Below are positions 22,261-34,814 of a stretch of DNA of 64,000 nt, in pieces; position 1 is the first letter of the stretch; every line of letters begins with the position of its first letter. The stretch lies in assembly GCF_012489685.1 (NCBI RefSeq), contig NC_080045.1:3477001-3541000 (forward strand). The letters run 5' to 3'. The notes beneath the pieces were generated by a model. That model did not search any database. It worked only from the letters and a program-made list of their open reading frames with translations, and was not told the DNA's origin. The position numbers were made by a program, and so were the translations under genes. The stretch comes from Lotus japonicus. Taxonomy: Eukaryota > Streptophyta > Magnoliopsida > Fabales > Fabaceae.

Positions 22261-23426
22261 TGGTGAAAATGTTTTTAACTGAGGCAACCTCAATTTTACT
22301 AGGGTCATGTATTAAATAGTAAAATAAAATTGGGGCTATTTCACAATTAATGAAAGTATAAGGATATATTAAAACACTATGTAAGTTCAGATCATGTGCT
22401 TAAATACTAGTGGTCAGTCAAATTCCTGTACCTACCCATGTTGAAAAATGCGGGCACCACAGCAAACACCAATATTATATGTGATAGATGATAAGAGGAG
22501 AGAGATAGAAATAAAAAGATGTGGAAATGAAATGTTTCAAAGATGAGGTGTGTATATATGATTACTCTTTTTTTTTGGTGAACCATTGTTATCAATTTAA
22601 ATTGACCAGTTTTTCAAAAAAAATATTAAATTAAATTGACCAGGATATAAATCCAATATGTCCATATCAAAACACCAAACCCAGCCATAGGCCCAGTACT
22701 TGTTGACCATAATGAAACATAGGCCCAGATACGTAGGAAACAACGCACTACACTAGTTTCAGGTTTAAAAAAAAGGTTAATTATCATTTTAGCCAATTTA
22801 CATATGGTAATATTTGAATTTAGTTCCTCGTCAGACTAAAATTGCATTTGGATCTTTAAGATTAGAAACAAGTTTGGTTTTGATCCTTGTCTAAATCTGA
22901 GATTATGTGAAATGATCACGTGGCTGGTGAACGCTTACGTAACACGCCTAGATCATCCGCAACGTCACGTGAAAGACAACATGATGAGTGATATGTTAGT
23001 TGATAGACTAAAACCATTTTTCTGATTTTAGAGGGATAAAAAACTCACTTAACCTATAAAGTTGATTTTCTTCTACGTCCAAACCCTATGCTCATTCTCA
23101 TCTCTTCATCTCTCCTTGTCACTATGAACAGTCAAACCCAAGCCCCTTTTTCATAACCTACACTCAAATCAACCTAGAAAACCATGATGCAACCTCTTTT
23201 GCAACCCAACCACCATCACAACCAAAACGACCCATAACTGTCGAATCTACCATCTTTCTGGCCAAACTTCATCGTCTTTAGAAAGTATGCTCTTAACTCT
23301 CCTAAAGTGAAGACATTTGGGTCTTTATTTCTACATTCAAAATCAAGGCTCTATGGGGATTTGAATGAGTGCTTATGAAATGATATCCTTCATTGCTTCC
23401 TTGACGGTGGAGCTTTTTCATGGTTG
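22261..23426. other. Intergenic DNA with old repeat fragments
   Basis: No gene was seen. 22490-22570 resembles 28490-28575 ('gagagagatagaaataa' ... 'gatgaggtgtgtatatat'), which suggests a shared short repeat. Confidence 0.5.
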
Positions 23427-23745
23427 TGTTGAGAAATGTCACATTGACTAGAGATATAGTCAAGATATCTTGAATGTATGGGAAGACAATTCTCACATTT
23501 AAAATAGCTTTGGGGTAGAGTTAGACCTCCTAAATTCTTGTATGGTATCAAAGTTTATCCTAAATTCGTTTAGTGGGGACCACCCAACAGATGACGAATC
23601 TTGCAAATCTCATGCTCCAAATGCTCAACCCTAAGCGTGAAGGTGTGTATTTAGAAGCCCTAACATTGAATAGAAATATGACCAGGATAACTCTTACATA
23701 TTGAGAAGACTATTATCACCTCTTCAGCTAGTTTTTGGTCCCTCA
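23427..23745 (+). mobile_element. Degraded TRIM-like miniature LTR retroelement
   Basis: A ~115-bp putative 5' LTR ('TGTTGAGAAATGTCACATTG' onward, 23427-23541) is followed at 23543 by 'TGGTATCAAAG', close to the usual initiator-tRNA-Met primer site. After about 100 bases a purine-rich tract ('agcgtgaaggtgtg', 23632-23646) precedes a diverged second LTR (about 23645-23745), which shares 'tagaaatatga', 'gaagactattatcacctc' and 'agctagtttttgg' with the first. There is no coding capacity, as expected for TRIMs. Confidence 0.5.
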
Positions 23746-24135
23746 ACTAATAAGTCGCTCATCATGCTATCTTTCACATGATATGATAGATGATGAAGGT
23801 GTGCCACCTAAGCATTCATCGAACACATGAACATTTCGTCAGAGCTAAGATTTAGGCGAGAGCCAAAACATTTTTATTTATTTTTCTAATCGTAGGGATT
23901 CAAATGTAACTTTCCTCCCACAAATGGATTAAACTCAAACATATTTCCATATTACTAGGACCAAAATGATAATTTACAAAAAAAAACAAAACAAGGTGCC
24001 GGTTAATACTATATAACTTACTCATTAATTAATTATTTGTGTCACTATTTATTTTAGCATTTGAAAACCCTTTCATTTCACCAAACACACATTTCCATAT
24101 TCTCAGCCGCTCGCTCACTCCCTCCGTGGTTTACA

Positions 24136-26800
24136 ATGAAGGCTGCTTTGAAGGGCAGGTACGACATCGACAAAAACGGTGGCGCAGCCGCTACCCTCGC
24201 CGTCAACGCCGGCGACGTCAAGCTCAGAGCCTCCATAACCGACGCCACTTTCATCAACGGCCCCAGCTTAACCGGTTTGGTCCTCGCCGTAGAGAAACCT
24301 GGTTCCTTCATAATCGACTACAATGTCCCCAAAAAGGTAAACACTACACTCACTCACCTCAAATTCCCCGAAGAAACAACCTTAATCTCCGTTACCTCGT
24401 ACTGAACAAACCCTTTTCGTTGTTTTTCTTCTGGCGGCGCAGGACCTTCGGTTTCAGTTCATGAACACTGTTAGGGTTGCTGAGAAGCCGTTGAATTTGA
24501 CTTACATTCACAGCAAGGCTGATAACAGGACCATTTTGGACGGAACGTTGGTGTTCGACGCTGCCAACAAGGTTTCTGCGAATTATGCTCTTGATTCGGG
24601 GAATTGCAGGTTGAAGTATAGGTATGTGCACAAGGGTTTGACCACGTTTGAACCTTCCTATGATGTTGCTAAGAACACGTGGGACTTCGCGGTTTCGAGG
24701 AGGGTTTATGGTGATGACTCGTTTGGAGCATCTTACAAGACATCCAGCAAGGTGTTGGGGTTGGAGTGGTCGCGGAATTCCAAACAAACTGGTTGCTTCA
24801 AGGTGAATGAATACACACCATGTTAATTAAGAACTTTCTGGGGATTTTAGTTGCTGTTTAACCAGTAATTTTTTGTGAATTTTGATATTTGACATGTGTG
24901 GTGGAGTTTATGTTTGAAATTAGTGTTTTAAATTGTGATTTAGAACTGCAATTGCAGCTCTAATACTATGGTATTGTTTGGAAGTTTTTGCAATTGCAGT
25001 GGTTATCGCGTTTATCTGCAATTGTCTGTGATGATGATAGAAGCTTCGCTTCAATTCACTTCTATTGGGCTTGACTCCTCCACACATGGATGAAAATACA
25101 TCTGATTCATTAGGCAGTTTTTTTTGTAGTTCAGTCTTATTTATGTTTCTACAATAGCATGTGAAATAGGAGAGAATTTGTGTCACTTGTGTGGCTCTCC
25201 TCCACTTTAGGTTTTTTTTTTGTGCCTTAGACATACTATATATTTTATTTCGGACCTTGATGAAAAGGTAATTGATGTTATTTGTTTTCGTTCTTATTTT
25301 AGCTATGCTTCTTAAATTAGAAATTAGGATTCTTGATAGAGTGGAGGTATGAGAACCTGATGCATCAATTGATAGAGTGACTCACCCTATTAAGCAAGAA
25401 CCCTAATTTCTAAACTAAGAAGCAGTGTTCAAATATGAAGAAAGACAAATAACATCAATCTTCAGATACCTTTTCATTAACATGAGAAATAAAATGTAAA
25501 CTACAGTTAAGTAAAAAGTTCTGAAATGAGGGAGAACCACACAAGTGACACAATCCTATTTCATGGGCTATTTCAGAAACAATAATTAAAATGGAAATAA
25601 GATTGAATTATAAAAATAAACCTCATAATGGAGGAGTCATAATAAAGGAGTCAAGACTGAAGCTTCTATCAGATGACTGTGACAGCAATTCAGAACCTCT
25701 GACGTGATATCTATGCTTTTGTATGTAGCTTGAATTGATATGTGAGGATGAAATTTGTGAAGCTTGTGTTGTATATATTTAGTCTCTTTCTTGGTAAGCT
25801 TGAAATTTGGACATTCATGGAGGGAGTGTTAGTTAATGCATTGGACTAAGATGGTTGCTGGAGTCGTGTTACTGGTTTTAAGATTTCAACAGTTAACCTC
25901 TTTTTTGACTCTGGTAATCTGGTTAGATTGTCGTTAAGTAACACTTCAATTATATGCTTAGATGATTAATGGATTTGGGGTCATGTGAGTTTACTAGAAG
26001 ATTCATTCTTTGAAAAAGAAGCTTCAAGGGCTTGCAATCTGAAAGTTTACTGATGATTTACTGTCTTTAACGTAAGAATAGTGACCGCCCTGAGTGAGGA
26101 TACAGCCCTTCCTCTTGATAAGGGAATTCATTTTGCGAAAGTAAAGCCAGTAATTTTTTATGAAGTTGGTCATCTTGGAGGAGGCACAAACTGCTGTCTC
26201 TTGGGTTTAAGAAGAGAAGCATGTGCAAGTGAAGGCTGTATCAAATTATTTTTGTAAGCTCATAAGATAAAGTTGTGTTCTTGAATGAATAAGAGTTTGT
26301 TAAAGAAGGTTTGAAATAGGTGCTAACATGTTTCTTCTTTTTTAAACATACCATGAAGCAGCTAATACTTGATTTGCTGCCTTGATTTTTTCCTCATTTC
26401 TTTATACATTATTACCCTTAACCTTAATTAGACTCGATGTTGGGCGTGTTACACCGTAAGGTTTTTTTCCCCCCTGGTATAGTTTGAGTTATAATGAGTA
26501 GGTCAGTGCTGTGGTTTCTCTTTCTGTCAAACAATATTTTGAAGAGTACAGACTTGGGCAAATCTTGGAACTTAGAACTGTTTCTAATACAACTTATAGA
26601 TGCCTTGTCTGTTTTCCTATTTGAAACTCAACTAGTGCAGGTTTATCTTTTGGAGATGCTTATATAATCTTTATTCTTGCATGAAATTTGAGAATCTAAC
26701 TTTGAGCACTGCCTTTCAGATTGTGGCGTCCGTTAACTTGGCTGAGGAAGCAAAAATTCCCAAACTTAGTGCTGAGACCACCTGGAATTTTGAGATGTAG
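24136..26800 (+). CDS. OEP24: Chloroplast outer envelope pore protein OEP24, 3 exons
   Basis: Exons 24136-24336, 24443-24802 and 26720-26800 (all phase 0) give 213 residues, the length I expect for OEP24. Recognisable blocks are '[10 protein letters not shown]', '[14 protein letters not shown]', '[15 protein letters not shown]' and 'TWDFAVSRR'. OEP24 is a beta-barrel, solute-permeable channel of the plastid outer envelope, mainly studied in pea for sugar phosphate and other metabolite flux. It has no cleavable transit peptide, as is usual for this class. The second intron is long (1,917 bases) and holds a large inverted repeat. The gene is intact. Confidence 0.9.
25020..25690. repeat. Large inverted repeat inside the long OEP24 intron
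   Basis: The left arm (25020-25337) and right arm (25393-25690) are reverse complements at roughly 75-80% by eye, with a loop of about 55 bases. Paired blocks include 'gatagaagcttc' with 'gaagcttctatc', 'tgtcacttgtgtgg' with 'ccacacaagtgaca', 'gttatttg' with 'caaataac', and 'tagaaattagg' with 'ccctaatttcta'. The transcript could fold into a long hairpin. It may be a fold-back element. Confidence 0.8.
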
Positions 26801-27334
26801 ATTGCTGCTTCCTATATCTTTTCTCAATTGCAGGACAGGTTTGCTATCTTTAGTGGCTTTTGCTATCACCATTGGGGGGCATAGTTTTCTTTTGAGAATT
26901 GTATACTTGAAAGTGATTTAATCATGTTTTAATGTGCTACTCTCTGGCGTTGATCGTCCACTTACAACTTTCCGTTTGATTCTTCAACAATTCTGGTACT
27001 TCCCCCACATTGCAAAAGCATGTAATTGCTTGCCTATTGGGCAGTCACCTCTATTCTCATAAAGTTATTCTATTCTTTATTTACTTTTCTTTTTGCGATA
27101 GATGCCGACGAGGATGATTGGTAGCATGTTTGAATCAGTTCCTCTTTTCTCATAATCAATTATGACACCTGGAAGCTACTCTTCCTATAATTGATTTTGG
27201 CTTCAGAATCAATTGTTTAAGGATTTTCATACATGTCAGGGAAGGATTATATTGTTATGCTTGGAAACATGATTTCATTGTAATTTCCAAGTTGTGCTGA
27301 CAAATTGTTTGGAACTGGAAACCTAATATACACT
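26801..27334. other. 3' flank of OEP24
   Basis: No gene was seen. 27170-27235 contains a short repeat phrase ('attgattttggcttcagaatcaattg') related to 60715-60800 and 62935-63040, probably fragments of one MITE family. Confidence 0.4.
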
Positions 27335-27605
27335 TAGGCCCGTTTGGAAGAGCTTATTTGAGCTTATTTGATAGCATAAGCTCTTATGCCAGTGTTTGAG
27401 AGAGCTTATGCAAATAGCTTATGACCTATCATAAGCTGTTTTGAGCTTATTTTCATAAGCTACTCATGATAGCTTATGAAAAAAAGTTTATGCTTATATA
27501 TAGCTTATTTTCGATTTATTTTAATAAATTTTTAAAAATAGCTTATGAATAAGTGCTTATGTCATAAGCGCTTATAACCATAAGTGAATGTGTGTTTGGT
27601 ACAAG
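27335..27605. mobile_element. MITE-like element rich in 'cttatg/cataag'
   Basis: Starts 'ggcccgtttggaagagctta' and is built of many inverted 'agcttat/ataagct' words up to 'gtgtgtttggtacaag'. This composition fits a common legume MITE family. Exact ends and target duplication are unclear. Confidence 0.5.
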
Positions 27606-30185
27606 TTGGGTGTAATGTGAATAGATTTTAATCTCAACTCAAAAGAGTTTTGTTCTGTTTTTGTTTTCAAAGTTGTACTAACGTCCGCATGATTGGCCCC
27701 AAGAAATATCCAAATATGGTCCAAATCTGTTGGGAAAACATAAGTTTTCGTTTAACTTATCTATCAAAACCTAATTAAACGTAAACCCAGTTTCACCAAA
27801 ATTTAAATATCAAGTTTAGATTGTATTTATAAAAAAAATGGACTATAACCTGTTTGTGTTATAGCTTGCATGCCCCAAACTATGCGAAGTTTGTTTAAAT
27901 ACCAACCATTTGTTTGCTGGTCCAAGTTGTTTGTATTTGGTCATGGTCTGGAATTCAAAATATGATTTTCGGTGTTTCTTTTAACATTTTGAATGCAATG
28001 GATAGATAATATGGAAAAAAAAGTTTAGCCACGGGTCTGGGGTGATGGTTGCTCAATTCATTTCTTAATGAGATTGGGGGTTTGATACTTCCCCAAAGGA
28101 ATGAAGCATAGCTTGTGGTCAATCGTTTATTATTTAATGTGACCTCTTGTGGTGAGATTATTCATAATTGTTGTCGGCGATGAATACTTGCTCTTAACAC
28201 AATAGAACAAGAAATAAAATTTTAGAGCCATTAGTATTCGTAACCGGAGAAATAGATTGCAATCGCAGACAAATAAATTATAAAGCTTGATATGGGCATT
28301 GTGAATATTAATTCAATGAAACAATCACAAGCCCTTTTTTTCAGTTGTTAAGGAAGAGTCACTTTCATTTAGAAGGTTGCGTGCTTCATTTTGAATAATC
28401 TTATGTTCACACCTCTAAAAAGAGGTGAGGAGAGGTGGAGGAAGAGAGAAATAGAAAGAAAAGAAAAAGTAAGATAGAGAAAATATGAGATGTGATAAAT
28501 GATAAAATGAGAGAGATAGAAATAACAATGAGTAGAAATATAATGTTTGAAAAATGAGGTGTGTATATATCATTATTGCTTCATTTTCATTGTCAATGTG
28601 AGAGATGTGTTGGTGAGTAATATGTGAGTACTTCCGTAAATGACCTATGATTTTAAAGGCATGTATGATCCGTGGTGGTGACCGGAGTCAAACCCACCCA
28701 AACTTTTATTTATAAAAAAAAATGTTATGACTAAGACTAAATCAAAGAATACAAATTTCATTATTCTTATTGATGTGATCATAGGAATTGATAATAGGAG
28801 AAATTGTGATCCTAAACAAACAAACACCATATGAATGCATCCATCTTGTTCGCCAGCTCCTTTTGCCGGCAAGGGCACTAAATAATTGCCAATTTGCCAT
28901 TTATATATTTAGATGTATGTAAGTTCACCTTCGCCATTTGAATTACATATACCTAAATAGAGAGAATGCGTATACATCAATGGTGTACTTGTGATGCTTA
29001 CATAGTAGTCAAGTTTGTTATAAATCGTTTTCTATCCTCATCTCAAAACCATGGACCAAGCAAGGCCTGTCTTTCATTTTAGGGAGAGGCAGAACTTCAA
29101 TCTGAATGTTAAAGTGCCATTAGGCTTACCTTTTGTGCTTCTAGGATAAGTGTTTAAAATGGTTTCTACATAATCACTTAGAATTAGGATTATTCATTGA
29201 TCAGATACAGATGGTTTCGATGGTTTTAGATCCGAAATGCGCAAACTAAAGTAAATTACATGTCCAAATATCTGGTTCAATTTTGTCCGTTTTAGCCTTG
29301 GGTTAAAGACAGTGCAAGTTGAACAAGTTGATAGATAAACCAAGTGGGCTTACACTGGTTGGCCTTTTTTTTGGATAATAAAAACCTAAAAACCACGGTA
29401 AAACATTCAACTCGAGAGAGGAAGGGTTGATGGCTTCTTATTTCCAAAACAAGAAAAATAACAGAAAGAAAATTGCTACTTAATTGGACAAAAAACCCTC
29501 ACGGGAGAAATCTTTTTTCATACGCACCGTTCAGTTATTAAACTCTACACTATATACTTAAGAAATTCTGCTATTTACTAGTTGTGCTAGACATTTGTTG
29601 ATTAAGATTTTTTTTCTACGTGATTGATTGGTGTGCAACATCCACATATATGTGAATGGTTATGGTGCAAAAAAATAACATAACTTATTCTAGTAAACTA
29701 AAATCATATAAAAATTTGTAAAAGTTCAACATAATTTTGCATGTCCATTAATACTACTCACTTTCAAATCCTATAAAACATTAAATATTTTTTCCAAATT
29801 TATTTTGAATATTTTAATGTTTCATATTTAATCCCGTAACTCTCAGCAATATTTTTTAGGGCATTGCTCCGGTACCCACTGAAATATAAGAGGGTACTAA
29901 ATCCTTTAGTTCATTTTTTACCATACAAAGGACTAAATAAATTTAAAAAAGTTCATCATGGAGAAAATATGAAGAAAAGGTACGGAACCCTTCACTTTCA
30001 AAGGGGTACCAAAGAAATTGCCTATTTTTTATTAGTTTTCCAATAAAAGGAAATTTAAGAAATTTATTATTCTTTTTACTAACTTTAGGCTAATAACTAA
30101 TCTTAACTAACTTTCTTAATCCATGTAAGTAATCACTAACTCAGCGCCGTGTTGCGTAAAAGCGCGGGTCACTGAATATATAGCG
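27606..30185. other. Intergenic DNA, repeat fragments only
   Basis: A weak tRNA-like module lies near 28022-28095 ('GGGGTGATGG' ... 'GGGTTTGATACTTCC'). A purine-rich stretch (28420-28575) resembles 22480-22570. Nothing else was recognised. Confidence 0.45.
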
Positions 30186-30560
30186 TGGCTACGAGTTTCA
30201 ATCATGGAAGTGCGTTCTTGGATGAACTGTTCGCAGTGGAGCTAGAAACATAGATGGAAACTTGGCTATAGAGAAGTCGTGTGTTCCTCAGATTGTGCAA
30301 ATGTTGTTGAAATTCTCCAACTCCATGATCATGTGGTGGCGCATTGGGCTAGAGATACTATTGCTCGTGTTAGAGCTATTCTGGATTTGGAATGAAATGT
30401 CATAATTCTCCATATTCTACGGGAGAACAACCAAGTTGCAGACACGTTAGCTCGCCAAAGCGGCTAGGGATGTTTGCAACGTCGGATTTAGAGACAATCT
30501 TCATCTTATTTGATTATGTCTTTGTTTCATGACGCGATAGAGTATTGGTTGTTTTCTTTG
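30186..30560 (+). mobile_element. Relic of a LINE RNase H domain
   Basis: In broken frames the sequence reads as the RNase H region that ends many plant LINE polyproteins: 'LDELFAVELE', 'IEKSCVPQIV' and 'LRENNQVADTLARQS' are visible. It is followed by a short A-rich tail near 30580. It is heavily decayed. Confidence 0.6.
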
Positions 30561-31038
30561 TTGTTTTTTCTTCCGTATGTAAAAAAAATTTAAGTAACTA
30601 CTAAAGGAGTATAAACATTAGATACTTATTGCTTATGTTAAAGGTGAAAAAGGTTAGGACCCATTAATTAGTACTCTAATATTTTGAAGGATTATTATTT
30701 AAAGTAACAACCTTTTGAATTGATATCTAGATTCAAACAAATATCAATTTTCATATTGGAGTAAATGTAGGACCTAAATTTATGATTGTCTTAAATAGAT
30801 TATTTGACCAGGTCATATAATGTCACAATAGAAGTGAAGTGAGTTTATCTGGTTTTGTTTGTTTAATCCATTTGCTATTTTGATGCCCTAATTTCAACAC
30901 AAGTCAAAACACTGTCCAAAACCCCCTTCCTCAGATTCACCAAATCTAACATAGATTTCTGCTAAATTCTCCCCTTTCAGATCCAACAATTTCCGACACA
31001 GGGCTCATAAGCCCTTCAATTTTCCTTCCTCTGATTCA

Positions 31039-33003
31039 ATGGCGGCTACGCTTCATCATCATCATCATCATAAAGGCAAGTTTTCTATGTTCTGTTTGCT
31101 GTTCTGTTTCTCTTCTCTGCTTGTTTCCACCACCCCCATCAACCCTGAATCATGTTCTGCACAATCCGAGCTGGACCATGATTCATTCAACAAGGAACCT
31201 GTAGCAAATCACTTGAATAATCAACAAGTTTTGTTGAGTAAACTTGAAGAGCTTGTGAGAAATCTTAGTGATGTAGTTGCAAGATTGGAATCAAAACTTC
31301 AAACCCCTCCTCCTCTGGAAATGGCTCAGGAAAAGGGTAGGGTAGCTGAAACAAAGGGTGCTGAATCAGGTGATGTTGATGGAGGATCAAGTAATATAGA
31401 TAAGGAAATTGATGGCAGACCAAGAGATGGGGAGAGAGCTAGGGGAATGTCTGTGACAAAATATACTCCATTTTGGTCTGAGAGGTTCCAATTTGCATCT
31501 GCTTTGAAGTTAGATTCTGATGCCACTTGTATAAATGTTCTGCCTTTTAAGGACCATGAGGGGCTGAGTAAGTATGTGGCTGTGAGTGATGAGAAGGGGA
31601 GAGTGTATGTGTTCTTGAGGAATGGTGATGTTTTGGTTGAGTTTGATACCTCAATGGAATCACCCATCACAGCAATGGTTTCATACACCTCAGCTTACAA
31701 GAATGAGAGTTTTGTGGTGACTGGTCATGGGAATGGGGAAATCTTGATCCACCGGGTTTGGGAGGGATCAGGTGGAGATGATTGGAGTTCTCTTTTCATG
31801 GAAAATGTTGGTAAGTTTGTGTCACCTGAAAACCATGTGAGTAGGTTGCCGGTTACTGTTTTAGAAGTTCATTTTGTTGGGAGGATGAAGTACATTCTGT
31901 CAGCTGATACTAGTGGCAAGATCAAGGTGTTTAAGGAAAATGGTTCGTTTTACGGTTCTGTCATGCCAAGTAGCAGACCTCTAGTTTTCTTGAAGCAAAG
32001 GTTGATGTTTTTGACAGAAACCGGTGCAGGCTCATTGGATCTGAGAGGCATGAAAATCAGAGAAACGGAATGTGAAGGGCTAAACCATTCAGTTGCTAGG
32101 ACTTATGTTTTCGATGCCACGGAGCGATCCAAAGCATATGGTGTTACCTCAGAGGGGGATCTGATTTATGTCTTGTTGCTTGGAGATGTGATGAACTTCA
32201 AATGCAGGGTTAGATACAAGAAAAAGTTTGACATGGATGAGCCTGTGGCATTGCAAGCAATTAAGGGGTATTTGCTGATTGTGAACCCCAAAAAGGTTTT
32301 GGTGTTCAATGTTTCATCTCCACATTATGTGAGAGTTGGGGTGCCTAGGCCTGTTTTCTCCTCAAGTATTGATGAGATTAGATCATCGTTCTTGAATTAT
32401 CCGACCACGAGTTCAGATACGGAAACAAGAGTGATGATACCTTTGATAGCTAGTGACCGGGAAAAGCTTGTTATTGTTGGCCTTGGAGGAGGGTATGTTG
32501 GAATGTACCATTCCAATCTACCTATCTTTAAAGGGGACTTCAACACCATGCTTTGGACTAGCCCTGTGTTGTTCTTCATACTTTTCCTATTTGGAGCTTG
32601 GCATTTCTTTGCCAAGAAGAAGGAAGCACTTACATCGTGGGGACCAGATGATCCTTTTAGCTCGACATCAGCTTCAACAGGCGCGCCGTTGGCGTCCAGC
32701 TCTGGTGACAGATCTTTTGTGGACTCATCTTCAAGAAGTGCTGATGTTATGGAACTTAGAGGCGGGGCTTTGAGAGGGCCTCCTCCGAGAAGGTATGGCT
32801 CTCCTTCAAGGTTTCCTGGCGGGGCAGCAAGTTCATATAGACTTGGCTCTGCAGATCACAATCCTAGGCCAGCTTCAGTAGATCCTGAATTCCGAGCGGC
32901 ATCGGAGCTAAAATTTAGGGCCTCCACCATGGATCCCCCGGGTTTCCCTAAGAGAAGAGACGGTATGTTTGTAGGAAATCAAGTTGTAAATGATCGCAGT
33001 TGA
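31039..33003 (+). CDS. NERD1: NERD1-like single-pass membrane protein (FG-GAP/beta-propeller type)
   Basis: One exon, 654 residues. A signal-like hydrophobic stretch lies at about 16-32 and a membrane segment at about 504-525 ('MLWTSPVLFFILFLFGAWHF'), followed by a Ser/Pro/Arg-rich cytosolic tail. The luminal part carries beta-propeller-like repeats (about 150-480). The layout and sequence match the protein Arabidopsis lists as an FG-GAP-repeat protein, which I recall as NERD1, a Golgi-associated factor linked to exocyst function and root growth; the symbol is from memory. The N-terminus has a natural run of six histidines at residues 6-11. The start ATG lies in good context and no longer frame exists upstream. 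Confidence 0.75.
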   Translation: MAATLHHHHHHKGKFSMFCLLFCFSSLLVSTTPINPESCSAQSELDHDSFNKEPVANHLNNQQVLLSKLEELVRNLSDVVARLESKLQTPPPLEMAQEKGRVAETKGAESGDVDGGSSNIDKEIDGRPRDGERARGMSVTKYTPFWSERFQFASALKLDSDATCINVLPFKDHEGLSKYVAVSDEKGRVYVFLRNGDVLVEFDTSMESPITAMVSYTSAYKNESFVVTGHGNGEILIHRVWEGSGGDDWSSLFMENVGKFVSPENHVSRLPVTVLEVHFVGRMKYILSADTSGKIKVFKENGSFYGSVMPSSRPLVFLKQRLMFLTETGAGSLDLRGMKIRETECEGLNHSVARTYVFDATERSKAYGVTSEGDLIYVLLLGDVMNFKCRVRYKKKFDMDEPVALQAIKGYLLIVNPKKVLVFNVSSPHYVRVGVPRPVFSSSIDEIRSSFLNYPTTSSDTETRVMIPLIASDREKLVIVGLGGGYVGMYHSNLPIFKGDFNTMLWTSPVLFFILFLFGAWHFFAKKKEALTSWGPDDPFSSTSASTGAPLASSSGDRSFVDSSSRSADVMELRGGALRGPPPRRYGSPSRFPGGAASSYRLGSADHNPRPASVDPEFRAASELKFRASTMDPPGFPKRRDGMFVGNQVVNDRS

Positions 33004-33690
33004 GTGACAGAGTTGATTGCATAAACTTTTCTCTGACTAGTTTGAAATCTCCTAGTTTGTTTTTTTAATCTTATAATGATCATTTGGCATCACCACTTTG
33101 CTATTTGGTCTCTCAGTCTTTGCTCTTCTCTAACTAGTTTGAGATTCTCTTATTTTCTAATCGTTTGGTGATCATTTAGCATCACTTTGCTCTTTGGTCT
33201 CACAATCTTCTGCTTTCATGTTGTTGCATAAAAGAGGGAAATAAAGTATAATGAGAAACTTCCAACCTTTTTTTGTCCAATCATTTTCTAATCCCTCTTT
33301 TGTTGTCTATGTATGTGTTTGGATATTTGTGGGCACCAATGCAAAGGAACATTAGCATGCACTTCAAAATATAAAATGAACAGAACTCTTACAGATTTGA
33401 ATCAAAGTCAGTTCATATTGCACTCAACTTGTATTCAAATAAGCACGAATTGCATGCATGACGCACCACTAGTGTCATATGATAATTCATCTTCACCTCT
33501 GGTTCATTCTCTATTTTTTTCTTTCTTACTGGATACTATGCAGGAAAGGAGCTACACTGAAACAAAAAGTGGTAGTTTACCCTTAAAGTAAAAAAAATGT
33601 TCTAAGTATAGCGGTTGGTAGAATAAGGATAGTACATGATGGTAAAATTTTCTCCATTTCACTCCAAGCCAAATAAACTACCATGCTGAT
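33004..33690. other. 3' flank of the NERD1-like gene
   Basis: Contains a short direct duplication ('ctaactagtttgaga'/'ctgactagtttgaaa' ... 'tttagcatcactttgct'/'tttggcatcaccactttgct') at about 33034-33110 and 33130-33200. No gene was seen. Confidence 0.4.
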
Positions 33691-33691
33691 T

Positions 33692-33868
33692 TCGTGAGTG
33701 GTTTGTTCACTTTGTTGGTTTGGAGGTTGTCTCCTACCCTACCAGGTCCTCAGTTCGAAATCGGCACAGTAAGAAAATATCATTGCCTATGTTTATATTT
33801 GGTTAAATTCTCTGATGAACAAGTTAGAAGAGTTTGTCGGTTTGTCCACTCTAAAGAAAAAAAGAAAA
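33692..33868 (+). mobile_element. tRNA-derived SINE-like element
   Basis: A-box-like 'TTTGTTGGTTTGGAGG' and B-box-like 'CAGTTCGAAATC' are about 35 bases apart. A non-tRNA body follows ('attctctgatgaacaagttagaag'-like) and the element ends in 'ctctaaagaaaaaaagaaaag', an A-rich tail. This is the expected order for a plant SINE. Confidence 0.55.
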
Positions 33869-34800
33869 GAACATATTAGTGGATAACATTAATGCTAATA
33901 GGGATTGGCTAATCTTAATTTAACGTTTAAGTGTCATATAGCAAAGGGGTTACTTACAATGTAGTATTGGTTTAGTGGTAGATAAACAAGATCTTGGTAA
34001 GGGTGATGACACAAGTTTTGAACATGTGAATGTGAAAGTTATCTTTTAGGAGGGGCGAACACAATTTCTGCAACAAGTTTAAACTCAACAAAGACAAATA
34101 TATTGCTCTATGATAAGGATATTTTTATATGAGAACATAAGAATAAATAATGTATGTTAAACTTAATCATGAGTGACTAAGATTAAAATAATTTAATAGT
34201 CATATGATAGTTACATGACCATTTAAAAATGTCATGTGGCTTAAAAATAAGAATCCAATCTAAATAAAATCATTGTTAAATTCAAAATCAAGTGTATGAG
34301 TCGATTAAGTTTACCTAAGAGATTATGGTTTTAATTTATTTATTGGGTCTTTTCCACCCAAGAGATTGTAGCTAAGCAATAATTATAAAATTTACAATCA
34401 AACTAAACAATTGACTAATTAAATTATGGATGAACAAGTGAGGAGAACAATGAGTTTACACATATAAATCAGCTTAATTTGTGTGAAATCACACTTTTTT
34501 AATCTTTACTTATTTTCTAAACGAATTTTTTTTTTTGTTACAAGAGAAAGAGTTCTACACAAGTTTACATTCAATTTACCTTAATGATTGCCTTTTATAA
34601 GTTTAAGTGAAATTTAACTCATGTTATGATCTGCTTTAATTTTAAATTCAGTCCTTTAAACAAGAACTTAAGCTGTAAATTGGTACTTAATGTAAAGTAT
34701 TTGTTTTGATGTGTGTACAAATTTATGTACAAGAGTCACAATAAATCAATTACAAGTAGGATGACACCTGCACGAGGCGGAGGCGGGGAGTGCCTTCCCG
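33869..34800. other. AT-rich intergenic stretch
   Basis: A weak tRNA-like phrase ('GGTTTAGTGG' ... 'AGTTTTGAACATG') lies at 33970-34025. Nothing else was recognised. Confidence 0.4.
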
Positions 34801-34814
34801 CTTCCCTTCCCCAC

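Noticed and set aside
31054..31071. Vector-derived His tag
   Set aside because: The run is followed directly by native signal-segment sequence and is surrounded by genomic DNA.
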